The translations under genes and the position numbers were made by a program. DNA of 64,000 nt from Brettanomyces bruxellensis (taxonomy: Eukaryota > Ascomycota > Pichiomycetes > Pichiales > Pichiaceae): NCBI RefSeq assembly GCF_011074885.1, contig NC_054689.1, positions 2,170,001 through 2,234,000 of the forward strand, given 5' to 3'. Shown here in pieces: positions 1 to 11,325 of the stretch; the first letter of the stretch is position 1; every line of letters starts with the position of its first letter. The notes below the pieces were generated by a model. It did not search any database, was not told the origin of the DNA, and was given only the letters and a program-made list of their open reading frames with translations.

Positions 1-430
1 TGCTTGTAATGCTTCATTGATCTCACCTATCTTTGATACAAGAATTCCCCATTGATCTTCTGTCAAGGAAATGCCCTTCAATAAAATAACGAAAAAGATG
101 GAATAATTAGTAACTTGATCAAGACGAATTTAAAACAAGAACTTTTATATCAACTTACTTTTGTTCCAGGTAGCCATTCTTCATTCTTCTGGTAATATTC
201 TCTAATATCCACAAGTTTCATGTTACGGAATTTCCGCACCGTAACACGTCTTCTTTCTGCACCTAACTGGTATACGGTTTAACATTTCAAAGGTTAGTAC
301 ATTTGCTTATCATCTGATAGCAGCATATTTATCAATAAACGCATACCTCAAATTGTATTTTTGGTTGTCCATCATCCTGTTGCTTCTTGTATGATTTCGG
401 TTCTTTATGAAACCTATGAAATTTAGCCAT
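1..430 (-). CDS. SUB1: Transcriptional coactivator PC4/Sub1 homolog, spliced, 3' end off window
   Basis: Three exons were read by eye on the minus strand: 347-430 (28 codons), 159-266 (36 codons) and 75 down to 1 (25 codons, continuing past the left edge). All junctions are phase 0. The product starts MAKFHRFHKEP and carries the PC4 core motifs RRVTVRKFRNMKLVDIREYY and GISLTEDQW, closely matching yeast Sub1 (VTVRQFRNINLIDIREYY, KGISLTED). PC4/Sub1 binds single-stranded DNA and acts at RNA polymerase II initiation and elongation in the nucleus. The visible 89 codons plus a missing end of only a few residues fit a PC4-type protein of about 90-100 residues, much shorter than S. cerevisiae Sub1, which has a long C-terminal extension. 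It is divergent with ARA2. Confidence 0.9.
76..158 (-). other. SUB1 intron 2 (83 nt)
   Basis: The donor is GTAAGT (153-158), a TTACTAATT branch-like site follows, and the acceptor TTGAAG ends at 76. Splicing joins WLPGTK to GISLTED, restoring the conserved PC4 core. Confidence 0.87.
267..346 (-). other. SUB1 intron 1 (80 nt)
   Basis: On the minus strand the donor is GTATGC (341-346), a perfect TACTAAC branch site lies at 293-299 and the acceptor CCAG ends at 267. Removing it joins exon 1 (ending QPKIQFE) to LGAERRRVTV in frame. Confidence 0.88.
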
Positions 431-810
431 TCCGAATAGATTTCTTGCAGAAAATTATCTGTAATTGACTAACCTATAACCACTTGGTGATGTTTATGTC
501 AGCAGATTTCTAAATGGTACGTGGACAAATGTACTTTATCGCATAGGCAGCTTGTTCATGATAAAAACTAGAAAGGTAATTGATATCCAAACTGGCCAAT
601 GCTTATAGGTAGCCCCTCCCTAATCATTTATTTATTTTTTTCCTCTCTCTCATTTTTCTTTTTTTGTGCTTTTTATTGTTACACAGTAAGGAAGATTTAT
701 GGCAGCGCACACCACAATCTGCTCAGCTCGGACTCTGTGTACACAAACAGTGAACAAGGATCCCTGGATTATCAATACCAACTTGATAAATCTCAGCTAA
801 TATTTTTCAA
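431..810. promoter_or_regulatory. SUB1/ARA2 divergent intergenic region
   Basis: These 380 bp separate the SUB1 and ARA2 start codons and must carry both promoters. A 73-codon frame lies at 599-820 but overlaps the ARA2 start and has no recognisable product. I see no other motif I would defend. Confidence 0.5.
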
Positions 811-1824
811 ATGTCATTAAAGTTGCAGAAGGTTAAAGGGACATTGGATGGGATCTCTCCCTTAATTATTGGAGGTGCTGTTTTCAACACGCAGTACAAT
901 GATAATCCATCTTCAATGCCCGTCAAAAATTTGTTGCTTACAGCATTCCAGAACGGCATAAATGCAATTGATACTTCACCATATTATGGACCCTCCGAAA
1001 TTATTTTAGGAGAAGCTTTGGTCGAGCTAATAAGCGTTGATAAATTTATTACCAGAGATAACTTTTACCTTTGCACGAAGGTTGGTAGGATTCAGTTAGA
1101 CGAGTTTGACTACAGCCCAAACTGGATTAGAAATTCAATATCCCGATCCTTGAGTAGATTTAATACTACATATTTAGATGTTGTTTTTCTTCATGACGTC
1201 GAATTTGTAGAGCTTGATGGAATATACGCTGCACTAAAAGTATTGATGCAGCTTAAGAAGGAAGGAAAAATCAGGTACGTGGGCATTTCCGGCTACCCTG
1301 TCAACTTTCTTTACAAAGTTGCGAAGTCAGTGAGGAATATGCCAGAAACTGGATCATTGGATATTGTGATGAGTTATTCAAATATGTGTCTCCAAAATAT
1401 TACGTTACTTAATTATTATGATAAGTTTATTCAGGATACTGGAATAAAACTTCTTGACAATGCCTCTATTCTCTCTATGTCCCTTCTAAGATCTCAGAAA
1501 ACTCGGAACTTTCATCCAGGCTCTTCTGCGTTGAAGGAACGTTGTAATGAATTGGCTCGAATTTTGAGAAACAAGTATAATGTTGAATTGGCCGATTTAG
1601 CAACAAGGTTTGCTATTCGTATGTGGTCTGATAAGCAAGGAAGAACTGTTATTGGGGTGTCTACGATTTCCGAGCTTGAAGATGCATTAAAGCAGTATAA
1701 GTTAGTCATGTCTAGACAGCAAGATGAAAGCGATGACAGGTTGATTAAATTTTCCCAGAAGTTTTTAGGAGAGCATTTTAACGAGACATGGTCCAGTGGT
1801 ATAAATCATGATCAGGGTATATAA
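811..1824 (+). CDS. ARA2: D-arabinose 1-dehydrogenase (NAD), aldo/keto reductase
   Basis: The 337-residue protein is an aldo/keto reductase of the same length as S. cerevisiae Ara2 (335). The catalytic tetrad is visible: Asp54 and Tyr59 in NAIDTSPYYG, Lys90 in LCTKVGR and His128 in VFLHDVE. Ara2 oxidises D-arabinose to the lactone, the penultimate step of erythroascorbate synthesis, in the cytosol. The start is an ATG and the N-terminus PLIIGGAVFN is typical of the family. The gene converges on FOX2 with 77 bp between stop codons. The main alternative is another AKR of the L-galactose/arabinose dehydrogenase group. Confidence 0.88.
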   Translation: MSLKLQKVKGTLDGISPLIIGGAVFNTQYNDNPSSMPVKNLLLTAFQNGINAIDTSPYYGPSEIILGEALVELISVDKFITRDNFYLCTKVGRIQLDEFDYSPNWIRNSISRSLSRFNTTYLDVVFLHDVEFVELDGIYAALKVLMQLKKEGKIRYVGISGYPVNFLYKVAKSVRNMPETGSLDIVMSYSNMCLQNITLLNYYDKFIQDTGIKLLDNASILSMSLLRSQKTRNFHPGSSALKERCNELARILRNKYNVELADLATRFAIRMWSDKQGRTVIGVSTISELEDALKQYKLVMSRQQDESDDRLIKFSQKFLGEHFNETWSSGINHDQGI

Positions 1825-1901
1825 TAGTATTCAATTTGTCATGTATGTGTGTATAAAATATTTATTGATATATCAAGGGAAGTTTTGGTATCACCATCCA
1901 A

Positions 1902-4646
1902 TTATAATTTAGCCTGAACCTTATTCACTAATTTCACGGCCGCATTGTCAATCACCACAATATCTCTATCAACTGCCTTCGTACGAAATATAACAACGTT
2001 ACCTTCTTTCCATGCCATAACTTCAATAGTTTCTCCTGGGTAGACTGCTTGTGTAAACCTGACCTTTGCTTCCTCAAATGGGCCATATTTTGACACAAGA
2101 ATTTTGGATGAAATGCCAAAAGTGCAAAGGCCGTGAAGAATTGGTTTCGTAAATCCTGCCCCTCTAGCAACAGTAGGATCAATATGCAATGGATTCATAT
2201 CTCCATTTAGTCTATACAAAGCAGCCTGCTCCCGACTTGATTGGTATGAACCAATGAAATCTGGCTTCCTATCAGGGCTCTTGAATTTATCGACACAGAA
2301 TTTATTTTCCATCTTAGAATAAACGTGATCTTTGGAACCCTTGGACTGCGAATTCCTAATAAAATAGGAAGCTATATTTGTAAAGATTAATTGCTTTCTT
2401 CCATCAACTTCTGCATGCGAATCATATCCAATGACCAATAGAACATTGTGTTTGCCATTTTTATTCTTATTTAGAACTGCAATTGGCCTCATGTCCGTCT
2501 TGAGACGTCCCGAAGTTGGAATTGGATGTTTATAAATCTTGAGATATTGTTCGCCGTGAAGAAGATTTGAGAAGTCATATCCTTGGAGCAAATTACCAAA
2601 ATCTAAAGCATCACCTCCAAGATGCATAAATGGAATTACTCCAAAGGACGGAATAATTTGGAAGTCACTGCTATTTTCGTAGGTGTATTTAAGCTCGTTT
2701 GCCTTGGCACCAACAGATAAATTGTAAAAAATATCAGTCTTCTCGTTGTATTCATAACTATCAGATGCTTTTGATCCTTTCTCCTCTTCCTCGTCATCAT
2801 CTTCTTCTTCGTCTCCGGTACTGCTATCATCGTCTTTTGAATCATTTTCCACTGCATCTAAAATCATCATTGCAGATTCCTGAGCTGTTTTCACGGGGAA
2901 ACTCTTGGTATAATCAACAATATCCTTCCAATTATTCACCACAAATTCCACTGGGATGTTTTTCTCGTGACTAACAGCTCCCTTTGCACGTTGCCATCTG
3001 GTATTACCAACCCATCCAGCACCAATTTCAAAAAGCTCACCAGTTATTCCCTTGGCTTCCTCGCTAGCAAGTAAAACGACTATGGGGCTCACTTGGGATG
3101 GTGAAAATTTGCCTAATTCTGACCCCTGAAGGATTGTTCTTGTCATAGCAGTTTCAGCATGCGGTGCTATTGCATTACAGAATATGTGATGCTTCTTTCC
3201 TTCAATAGCTAGCGTTCTCGTGAATCCCAAGATTGCCGCCTTGGCTGCAGCATAGTTTGCCTGACCAAAATTGCCATAAATACCAGAGGTAGATGTTGTA
3301 TTCACAATAAAGCCACCTCCTTGCTTCATAAATAAGGGCCAGACATTCTTGCATAGTCTAAATGTTGCCAGCAAATGAATATTCATTACAGCATTCCACT
3401 CATCATTGTTCATCTTCAGGAATGAACGATCGCGAAGAATTCCGGCGTTATTAACTAGAACATGAACTGTTCCATATGATTTGACCGCTAACTGAACTAT
3501 TTTATCCGCTTCACTATAGACATCGAATTTAGCCGGAATTGCAATTCCCCCAGCCTTGTTGATTTCTTCCACAACAGTGTACGGATCTTTAAAGTCATTG
3601 ACAACAACTTTTGCACCATACTTTGCGAAAAGTAATGCATGCGATCTCCCTAATCCAGACCCTGCACCAGTGATTATAACCACTTTGTTATGCAACGATT
3701 GGATTTTCATGTCCCCTTGATTGTTGCTAGATAGTATGCTCGTCTTTGACCAAATGTCATTGTAGTTACTTAACTGAGTTGGATGTTGTGGCTTTTCGTT
3801 GGTAAAGTCAATTACTTCTGGCAGTTTAAAAAGAATAGCCTCCGGTGTGAGACTGGAATCTGGCTTTAGATATGTGCCATGACTGCGTTCCCAACGAATC
3901 TGAGCGTATAGGCCTGCTGCAACTTCGTAGATATTACCAGAACTAGGGCAACTATTAGAAGCTAAAGTAAGAACAAGAGGACATATTTTTTCGGGAGAAA
4001 GCTTTTTTAATATGTCCGGGGGCATTATCGTTTCGGTCATTCTTGACTTTGCCAACGGGGCAATAATATTAACCTTGATATTGTATTTGATGCCCTCTTT
4101 CGCTAGAGTCTCTCCTAAGCCAACCATTCCAAGCTTTGCTGCAGAATAATTTGCCTGTCCAAAATTTCCATAAAGACCTGCAGGTGAAGCTGTCATAATA
4201 ACTCTGCCATATTTCTGATTGCGAAAGAAAGACCAGCAAGCCTTAGTCAATTTATATGAGCCATTAAGATGAACATCCAAAACGTCCCTGAACTGCTTTT
4301 CAGTCATCTTCTTGAAGCTCGCATCCTTCAAGATTCCTGCATTATTTATTAAAATATGTACTGTACCGAAGTTGTCAATTGCTGTCCTTAAAATGCCCTC
4401 TGGGTTTGTGACGATATTATCATAGTTAGCCACTGCAATTCCTCCTCTGCTGCGAATTTCATTAACAACTACATCCGCACTTTTTGTAGAATTGCCCTTT
4501 CCCTGAAGACTACCTCCTAAGTCATTGACCACAACTTTTGCACCCCTTTCTGCAAAATTTAAGGCGTATTGCTTTCCAAGGCCACCCCCAGCACCTGTAA
4601 TTATAACCACTTGGTTTTTAAACGTAATCTTGTTTGATATTTCCAT
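1902..4646 (-). CDS. FOX2: Peroxisomal multifunctional beta-oxidation enzyme (hydratase 2 / D-3-hydroxyacyl-CoA dehydrogenase)
   Basis: The 914-residue protein has the Fox2/MFE-2 architecture (S. cerevisiae 900 residues). There are two tandem short-chain dehydrogenase domains: the first begins with VIITGAGGGLGKQ near residue 15 and has a YSAAK active site, the second begins with VIITGAGSGLGRS near residue 325 and has YAAAK. A C-terminal MaoC-type hydratase-2 domain carries GDMNPLHIDP and PILHGLCTFG. The last residues QAKL form a PTS1 (AKL), so the enzyme should be peroxisomal. It performs the second and third steps of fatty-acid beta-oxidation. An unusually acidic linker (roughly residues 600-630) separates the second dehydrogenase from the hydratase. 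Confidence 0.97.
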   Translation of the reverse strand: MEISNKITFKNQVVIITGAGGGLGKQYALNFAERGAKVVVNDLGGSLQGKGNSTKSADVVVNEIRSRGGIAVANYDNIVTNPEGILRTAIDNFGTVHILINNAGILKDASFKKMTEKQFRDVLDVHLNGSYKLTKACWSFFRNQKYGRVIMTASPAGLYGNFGQANYSAAKLGMVGLGETLAKEGIKYNIKVNIIAPLAKSRMTETIMPPDILKKLSPEKICPLVLTLASNSCPSSGNIYEVAAGLYAQIRWERSHGTYLKPDSSLTPEAILFKLPEVIDFTNEKPQHPTQLSNYNDIWSKTSILSSNNQGDMKIQSLHNKVVIITGAGSGLGRSHALLFAKYGAKVVVNDFKDPYTVVEEINKAGGIAIPAKFDVYSEADKIVQLAVKSYGTVHVLVNNAGILRDRSFLKMNNDEWNAVMNIHLLATFRLCKNVWPLFMKQGGGFIVNTTSTSGIYGNFGQANYAAAKAAILGFTRTLAIEGKKHHIFCNAIAPHAETAMTRTILQGSELGKFSPSQVSPIVVLLASEEAKGITGELFEIGAGWVGNTRWQRAKGAVSHEKNIPVEFVVNNWKDIVDYTKSFPVKTAQESAMMILDAVENDSKDDDSSTGDEEEDDDEEEEKGSKASDSYEYNEKTDIFYNLSVGAKANELKYTYENSSDFQIIPSFGVIPFMHLGGDALDFGNLLQGYDFSNLLHGEQYLKIYKHPIPTSGRLKTDMRPIAVLNKNKNGKHNVLLVIGYDSHAEVDGRKQLIFTNIASYFIRNSQSKGSKDHVYSKMENKFCVDKFKSPDRKPDFIGSYQSSREQAALYRLNGDMNPLHIDPTVARGAGFTKPILHGLCTFGISSKILVSKYGPFEEAKVRFTQAVYPGETIEVMAWKEGNVVIFRTKAVDRDIVVIDNAAVKLVNKVQAKL

Positions 4647-5090
4647 TCGCGGAGTTGAAGTTTTTCAATACTTCTGTTGAAATGTGTTTCTAAATAGTTA
4701 CAGGGACCGAAGACAAAACGAAAAGGTCGGAAATATATAATATTTATAGTATTTTGTTTGCCTGTAGAACTTCACTCAATTCACATGTGCTGAAGTAGAA
4801 TTAAAAATAGTTCCCCGCATCTTCTTTCAGTAAGGTACGTTAAAGCAATGATGCATATGTCAAATAAATAAAATGTGGGGTAGATACCTTTTTCGTCTTG
4901 CACAGCCTTCCTAATTCGTGAAAATAAGCCCGAAAGCAATACCATCTATTTCAGTACGAAAAAAATTATCCCGAATTGTTATTCTGTAACTACATATAAT
5001 TAAAATTTTCAGTGATATGTATTATTCTTAACCAGTGTTTTTAAACGTTGGCATGGTTGATTATTCACTTTGTCTAATATATCAAATCTA
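4647..5090. promoter_or_regulatory. FOX2 upstream region / USO1 3' region
   Basis: This 444 bp AT-rich gap carries the FOX2 promoter and the USO1 terminator. I looked for an oleate response element (CGG-N3-TNA with a downstream CCG) and found no convincing match. Confidence 0.4.
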
Positions 5091-5147
5091 TTATTCTACC
5101 ATATCGTTCCCATTCTCCTCTTCCCCATCATCCTCTTCCCCCTCATT

Positions 5148-5235
<88 letters not shown>

Positions 5236-8200
5236 CTTAAAACTGTTTCGCCCAATTCACGAAGTCTCTTCTTCATTTTCAAGTTTTTCTTATCCATTGC
5301 ATCTAAAAGCATTAGCATATCATCGAAATCATCTTGAGATGGTCCTTTATTCTTCTTTTTCTCTTTCTCAAGATCAGATTGGAGTTGCTTAATCTGCTCT
5401 TTTATCTTTCGGTTCTCTTCGGTTTCCATATCTAGTCTACTTTGTGCATTTTTTAAAGTCTTGTCAACCTTGGCTTTTGTAGCATCACTTTGCTTACTTT
5501 TCAACTTTAAAGTCTTCAACTGTTCGGCTTGTGTTTCAAGTTTTAAATCTGCTTCGTGCTTCTCCTCCGATAATTTATTATATGCCTCTTTTCTTTCTGA
5601 TAGCATATTAGTCGTGGAGTTCAATTCTTCCTTCACTTTATCCCTGACTTCATATGCAATGCCATTAGACTTCTCCGCATCTTTAAGTTTTGTTTCCAAC
5701 TGCGAAGCAAGAGCCTTTCCATCTGATACATCCTTCTTAAGTTTCTCTGTAGCCTCCAAGTTGTCTTTCTTAAATTCCTCCATCTTATTGGAAAAATCCG
5801 TCATTTTTGCGGCTTCCTCTTTCCTTTGAGATTTAATAGTATTAAGCTTCTCCTTAACTGAGGCATTTTCATCCTTCAATTCTTTTAGCTCATCCTTTCT
5901 TGCCACAGTACGTGTCTCCAATTCTTGAATTTCTTTTTTCAACTTTGAAATTTCGGTAGAATACGAACTCTTTAAATCTGAAAGGTCAGAGTGTAATTTC
6001 TCGCTTTCTGATTGTACTTTCGTAAGCACTTTCTTTCTGGCTCGAAGTTCCTCTGCAAATTTCTCGTTTTCTTGTCTATGCTTTTCTGTTTCACTTTTAA
6101 GTCTTTCTTGAAACATAGAGTTCTCTTTCGATACCTTTTTACACGATTCCTCCCTTTCCTTCAGCATTTGCCTCAATTTTTCAAATTCCTTTGCTCTTTC
6201 TGAATCATCATTTTTCAAAGCAGCGTTCTCCTCTTTGCTAATTTTCAAATTCTCCTCAAGTGAACTTATTGCATTCTGAAGCCCTGCTAGTTCCTTGCCA
6301 GAGCATTGTTCAAGCTTTTCCTTTGCCTTCTCAAGAGATTTCACCTTTTCGTCACTTTTGGAAATTTCCTTTTCTTTCATTTCTAACGATTTTTGAAGTT
6401 CGCCATTCCTTATTTCAATAGCCTTTAACGACTTATTTTCTTTCTTAAGTTGTTCTATTAAAAGTTTGCTTTTGTCAAGAGCCATCTTGTTGGAGGAAAT
6501 ATTCTCCTTTAATTGAACAATTTCATCCTCATTTTTTGAAATTGTTTCAAGTTTAGTTGACTGTACCCTGAGTTCTTCCTTGTGCTTTGCCAATAATTCA
6601 TCTTTATCGAAAAGTTGTTTTTTAAAGAACTTGGAGTTCTCCTGCAGTTTCCGTCTAGTTTCTTCGAGTTCCTTTTGTAGGTCACTTGTTCCTTTATCAC
6701 CATCCTTTATGGTTTGCTTCAAATTAAAAAGATCTGTCCTCAATTTTTCAGCTTGTTCTTTCTTCTGAATCAGTAAGTCATTGAATTTTTCTTCCTGATT
6801 CTTAATTTTAATTTTATCAACTTCCGCATTCTTCTTGAGCGCAACAACTTGTTCAAGAAGCTTTTTAGTTGACTTAGTCTTCTCGGATAGTGCATCTTCA
6901 CACTTTTTTTTAAGAGCCTCTATCTTTTCCCCCTGATCTTTACCTGTCTTCTGCATACTTGCAATCTCGATTTTCATCTCCTTAATGTGCGCATCCTTGG
7001 TATCGCAACGATTCTTCCACTCCTTCTGACTATTCAATACAGATTCTTGCTTCTTTTCAAACTCCTTTTTGCCTTCTTCCACTTGTGCCAGCAACTTAAA
7101 TATTTGAACTTTTTGACCAGATTCAAGATCCTTGATATGACGGTTGAGAGAATCAATCTCCGACTTACTACTTTCGAATTTTGCGGTACATTCTTTCAAT
7201 TCTTCCTTTAAATCTGATAATATGCCTTCCTTTTCCAAAAGTAAAGCGCTTTTCTCCTCTAACTCCTTTTCAGAGTTCTGTCGGTTCTCTTCGACCTGTT
7301 TCTTAAGCACGCCAATTTTAGATTGCAACGCATTTATGGATTTCTCTGATTCTCCTTTCTTCTTCTCAATTGCAGAATTATAATCTTTTATTTTATTTTC
7401 AAGTTCAATCTGTTTTTGATGTAAAAGTATATTCTCTTTACTTTTGTTGTCAAGGTCATCCGTAGTCTTTAAACTTTTCTTCTCGCCGTCCTTCAATCTC
7501 TCTGTTAATTTTTGAATCTCTGTATCCTTTTCCTTTATCTCTGAGTTCAGTTTGGAAATTGTGGAAGTATGATTATTTTTCATCTCTTTTATTGTTGTCT
7601 CCTGATCTGAAGCTGTTTTTTGCATTGCTTCCTCTCTTTCGTCGATTTTTGAGCTTAAGACCTCAACTTTTTTCTCCAGCGTAGTTTTCTCTTCTCTTAA
7701 TCCACTTATCTCCGCCTTAAATGAAGTAATTTCTGAGTTTAATGTATCCACTTCCTTTGTTGAACTCTCCTGAAGAGTAGAAAACTCTTCAAATGTAGAT
7801 GTGAGCTCGTCCTGTAGAGAATCAACTTTCTTTGACAGTTCATCAGACTTGCTCTTCCACGAATTTTTCTCCTCCTCGCCTCTTAATATCAAGGCTGATT
7901 GGCTTTTAACTTTCTCCTTCAACGAATCATTCTCCTCCTTTAATGATTCGATCAAGGATGCTGCTTGATGAATCTTACCCAACAAGTTTGTAACCTTTTC
8001 CTCTGATCCTTTTAACCTGTCAGAAGTTTCATGTAATGATTTGCTAAGCGAATTATAACTTGTTGTTGAGGCTTCTTGTTCCGATTTCAACGCATTAATT
8101 TTGGACTTTAGCAGAGCAATTTCGTTATCCTTTTCGGAAGCCGAACCTTGAAAGTTCTTCTTAAGTGATTCCATCTGCTGTCTCGTATTGGAGAGAGATT

Positions 8201-11048
8201 CTTCCAATTCTTTGGTTTTCTTCAAATCCGCACTCTTCTGTCTCGTCAAGTCCATCAAAGCTCTATTCATTTTGTTTATCCCATCTTCCGCTTTTCCTTT
8301 CTGCTCTGTAACTTGCTTTAATTTTGCTGTCATCTTAAAGTTTTCGCTCTTTAGATTATAAAGTTCACTTGATGCATTATCCAACCTTGATGATATATCC
8401 GTAATTTCAGTCCTTAGCTGGTTTTCCAATGCTTTCAATCTCAATGTTTCATTTTTTGTACTTTCAAATTCCTCAGATAACTGCTCCCGTGATTTCCTGA
8501 CCAAATCAAGATCTCTTAAAGAATGCTCATAGTCCAAAGTAACTTTTTGGAGCTGCCCTTCAAGCTTTGCCTTTTCTTCATTCTGTTTCCTACTGATATC
8601 AGCCGAAAGCTTTTTAAGATCATCAAATTCTTGTGCAGTTTTATTGAATCTTATTCGCACCTTTTCATATGCCTCAAAGTTTAATCTTCGTTCAGGAATG
8701 ATGGATGGATCTCTCCCAAATGAACCCTTAATCCTGTAGTAATTGTCTTTGACCAAGAATATGAATATTGGCGTAAAGAAAACTTCAGGTAAACCAGTTT
8801 CATCCCTTTCCTTTGAATACGATAATGCATCGAATGTTTTCACCTGCGGAAGTAGCATAAATTGCTGTATCTTAAGACTAAATGAATTTGATCCAATTCT
8901 GTTGTTAAGAATGGTAAATAATTTGGACCTGGGTATTGGAGAATCGGGCCTCGAAAATTCATACAAAACACCTAAAAGTATTGAAACGGTACACATAATT
9001 AATGTGTCTTCTTGAGAGTTGTCAATTAAAAATGACAACAGCTGATCCAATATTGATGCATCTGATAAACATATATCAACCGCTTCATAATCTTCCCATA
9101 TCCAGCAAACCAGAAGCATGGTATATGATATAGGTATACGAGGGTCTGAAAATTTAAGACATAGGCATAATGCCTGACCAATTGCATCTAAAATATTGAC
9201 TAAATCTTCGTCGGCCTCGTCGTTACCAATTGTGACAGCCATCATAAGTTTTTTACCTTGCTCAAATTCATGCAACAAATAAATCAAAAGATCTGCTGAA
9301 AACCAAATTTTATATGGATTTAATTCCGCTTCCTTACCCACAAATACAAGTTCCTGAATTATATTTCCATCTGTTCTATAATCTCCGTCATCTTCATCAC
9401 TACTATCTAAGTTATCCGATGTATTCTTCTCTTCAATACTTTCAGAGCCATCCTGTTCCCTTTCATGTTCTACTTTCAAGGATGTTGAACTTCCGGACAA
9501 TCCTGACGATGGTTCACTGTTACTGCTTGAAGATGCATTGTCAGTTTCCGCAGCAAGAACGACATCCCCCATTTTCGAGGTTGTATCTTCTGTATGGATT
9601 ACTTCTGCATCGTTTTCTTCTTTTGCCTCTGATTGAACTTGACCCATCGTCATAGCACCATCAACTTCTTTGAATTTTTTCCTAGAATATCCGTTTATCT
9701 TTGCAAAAATATGTATTTGCTCTCTGAGAAACGTAATTTTTGCGGCGTCGTTATTTTTGAAGTAAGCTTTTAGTGTCGTGCTTGAAGCAACCCTTAGATC
9801 AAAAAAATGAACAGAATTCACGTATAAGCACCAGTTCAATAAAGCATAAAGCACCGGGAGAGGATCTTCATATTTTTGAGCGGTATTTGGTAGACCCGGG
9901 TCTAAATATGGTACATCGATCATACTAAATTTGGCCTGAATGGGATTGTTACCCCGAATAATATCCGCAGTGACCAGCAATGAGGCAACCCTGATCTCTG
10001 TAGGCATATTCAACCCAAATGCTAGTTGTAAAGCCGAAAGCATTAAGTTCGATCGATCTAAAATAGTCTGTGCCTTTTCAATATTATTGGTATCTTCTGG
10101 AACAAAAAGCCTGCAAGTAGCCAACGCCGTTAATACGTTCTGTAATCTTTGAGGATTCCACACGGTTTTTTCCGCCTGACCAAAAGAAAGGGGCTGACTT
10201 ATAAGTCTTGAAAGATTAGCAATGCAGTTTGTTTCTAAAAAATATTTCTGATTCACCGTATTGTAGCTAAGAAGATTGTTGATTAAGGTTAGGCAATCTT
10301 GTACAATGATGTTCCCCATAACCCCTCCTTCGTCCTCAATAATGCGGTATAGTTTGTCGAAAGTGTTTTCAAATACAACCAATTTCTGGATGTTGAAGTT
10401 ATCTTTTACAATAGCCATTAAAAGGAGAATGGCCTCGTTACGAATGGGTTCGTATGTCTCATCTAAAGCAGAGCAAAGCTTTGATACGGCAGTTGGAATC
10501 TTCATAATCAGTTCCTTTGTTCGAGTAGCACGGGTCGTACATAAAGCCTGTAATAGTTGCAATGTGTAAATTCTAATGTGCATATCATCAATTTCTAAAA
10601 AGTCAAGTAATAACTCAATGTTATCGACAGACTGTGTAAACTCGTCTGCAATCCAAAGTGAGAATTGATCTGCCTTAACTTTATTTTTTAAAAATGTTGG
10701 AGATGGATACTTGCCATTCTTCTGCCTTGCCTGTTCACTGATCCAATTTCGACTTACATCTTCATCTCCTTCGCCACGAATGAAAAGAATAAGTAGAGTT
10801 TCAAGGGTAGCTTTAACCACGTCATTATCCATTGAATCCCGACTTAAATTTGAGACCAAGCATTTCAAACCTTTAGCAATGACAATCTCCCGATATTGAC
10901 GACTGAAACTTTTCAAAGAAAGGATTGCACTTCTTCTATCAGAGATGAGAGTAGAGTGTGAAAGTCGATCTACAATAGTGGTGATTGAGTCATTCACCTC
11001 CCCTTCTGTAGCAGATTGCGTGCTCACAAAGTTTTGAAGAAGCTCCAT
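5091..11048 (-). CDS. USO1: Vesicle tethering protein Uso1/p115
   Basis: The 1985-residue protein has a globular armadillo-like head (about residues 1-780, starting MELLQNFVSTQSATEGEVNDS) followed by more than 1,100 residues of Lys/Glu-rich heptad coiled coil and an acidic C-terminal tail. This is the layout of S. cerevisiae Uso1 (1790 residues) and mammalian p115. Uso1 tethers COPII vesicles to the cis-Golgi, upstream of SNARE pairing, as a cytosolic homodimer. The head is interrupted near residues 480-560 by a Ser/Asp/Glu-rich loop. The tail contains 29 consecutive Asp codons, all GAT, then NEGEEDDGEEENGNDMVE. The start is ATG. Confidence 0.95.
5148..5234 (-). repeat. Pure (GAT)29 trinucleotide repeat inside USO1
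   Basis: On the plus strand the sequence is uninterrupted ATC units for 87 bp. On the coding strand this is 29 GAT codons with no GAC. It encodes the poly-Asp part of the Uso1 acidic tail. A tract this pure should vary in length between strains. Confidence 0.97.
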
Positions 11049-11325
11049 CCTATCCGATGGCTATTTTCTGCCGCTAATTATGTCTTGTCACAAGTTTATT
11101 ATCCACGCTGGATTGAAAATGTAAAGCGTTTGAATTGATGACTATCGTGCATGGCTTTCCTGTGTTGTGTTGTGCCTGGAGAAAATTGAAATTTCTTGAA
11201 TTGAGGGGAAAAAAAAATTATATACATTTCAAATTCCGAGATGACAGCTAATTCTACGGATTCGTTCTCAGTTAAGAATATCGCATTAAACTATAAAAGA
11301 TATGTAAGCATTTGGGAACTAGTTC

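Noticed and set aside
599..820. A 73-codon frame between SUB1 and ARA2
   Set aside because: It overlaps the ARA2 start, is Phe/Ser-rich and has no family resemblance.
5035..5337. A poly-Ser open frame on the plus strand
   Set aside because: It is the reverse-strand reading of the GAT repeat in USO1 and has no other content.
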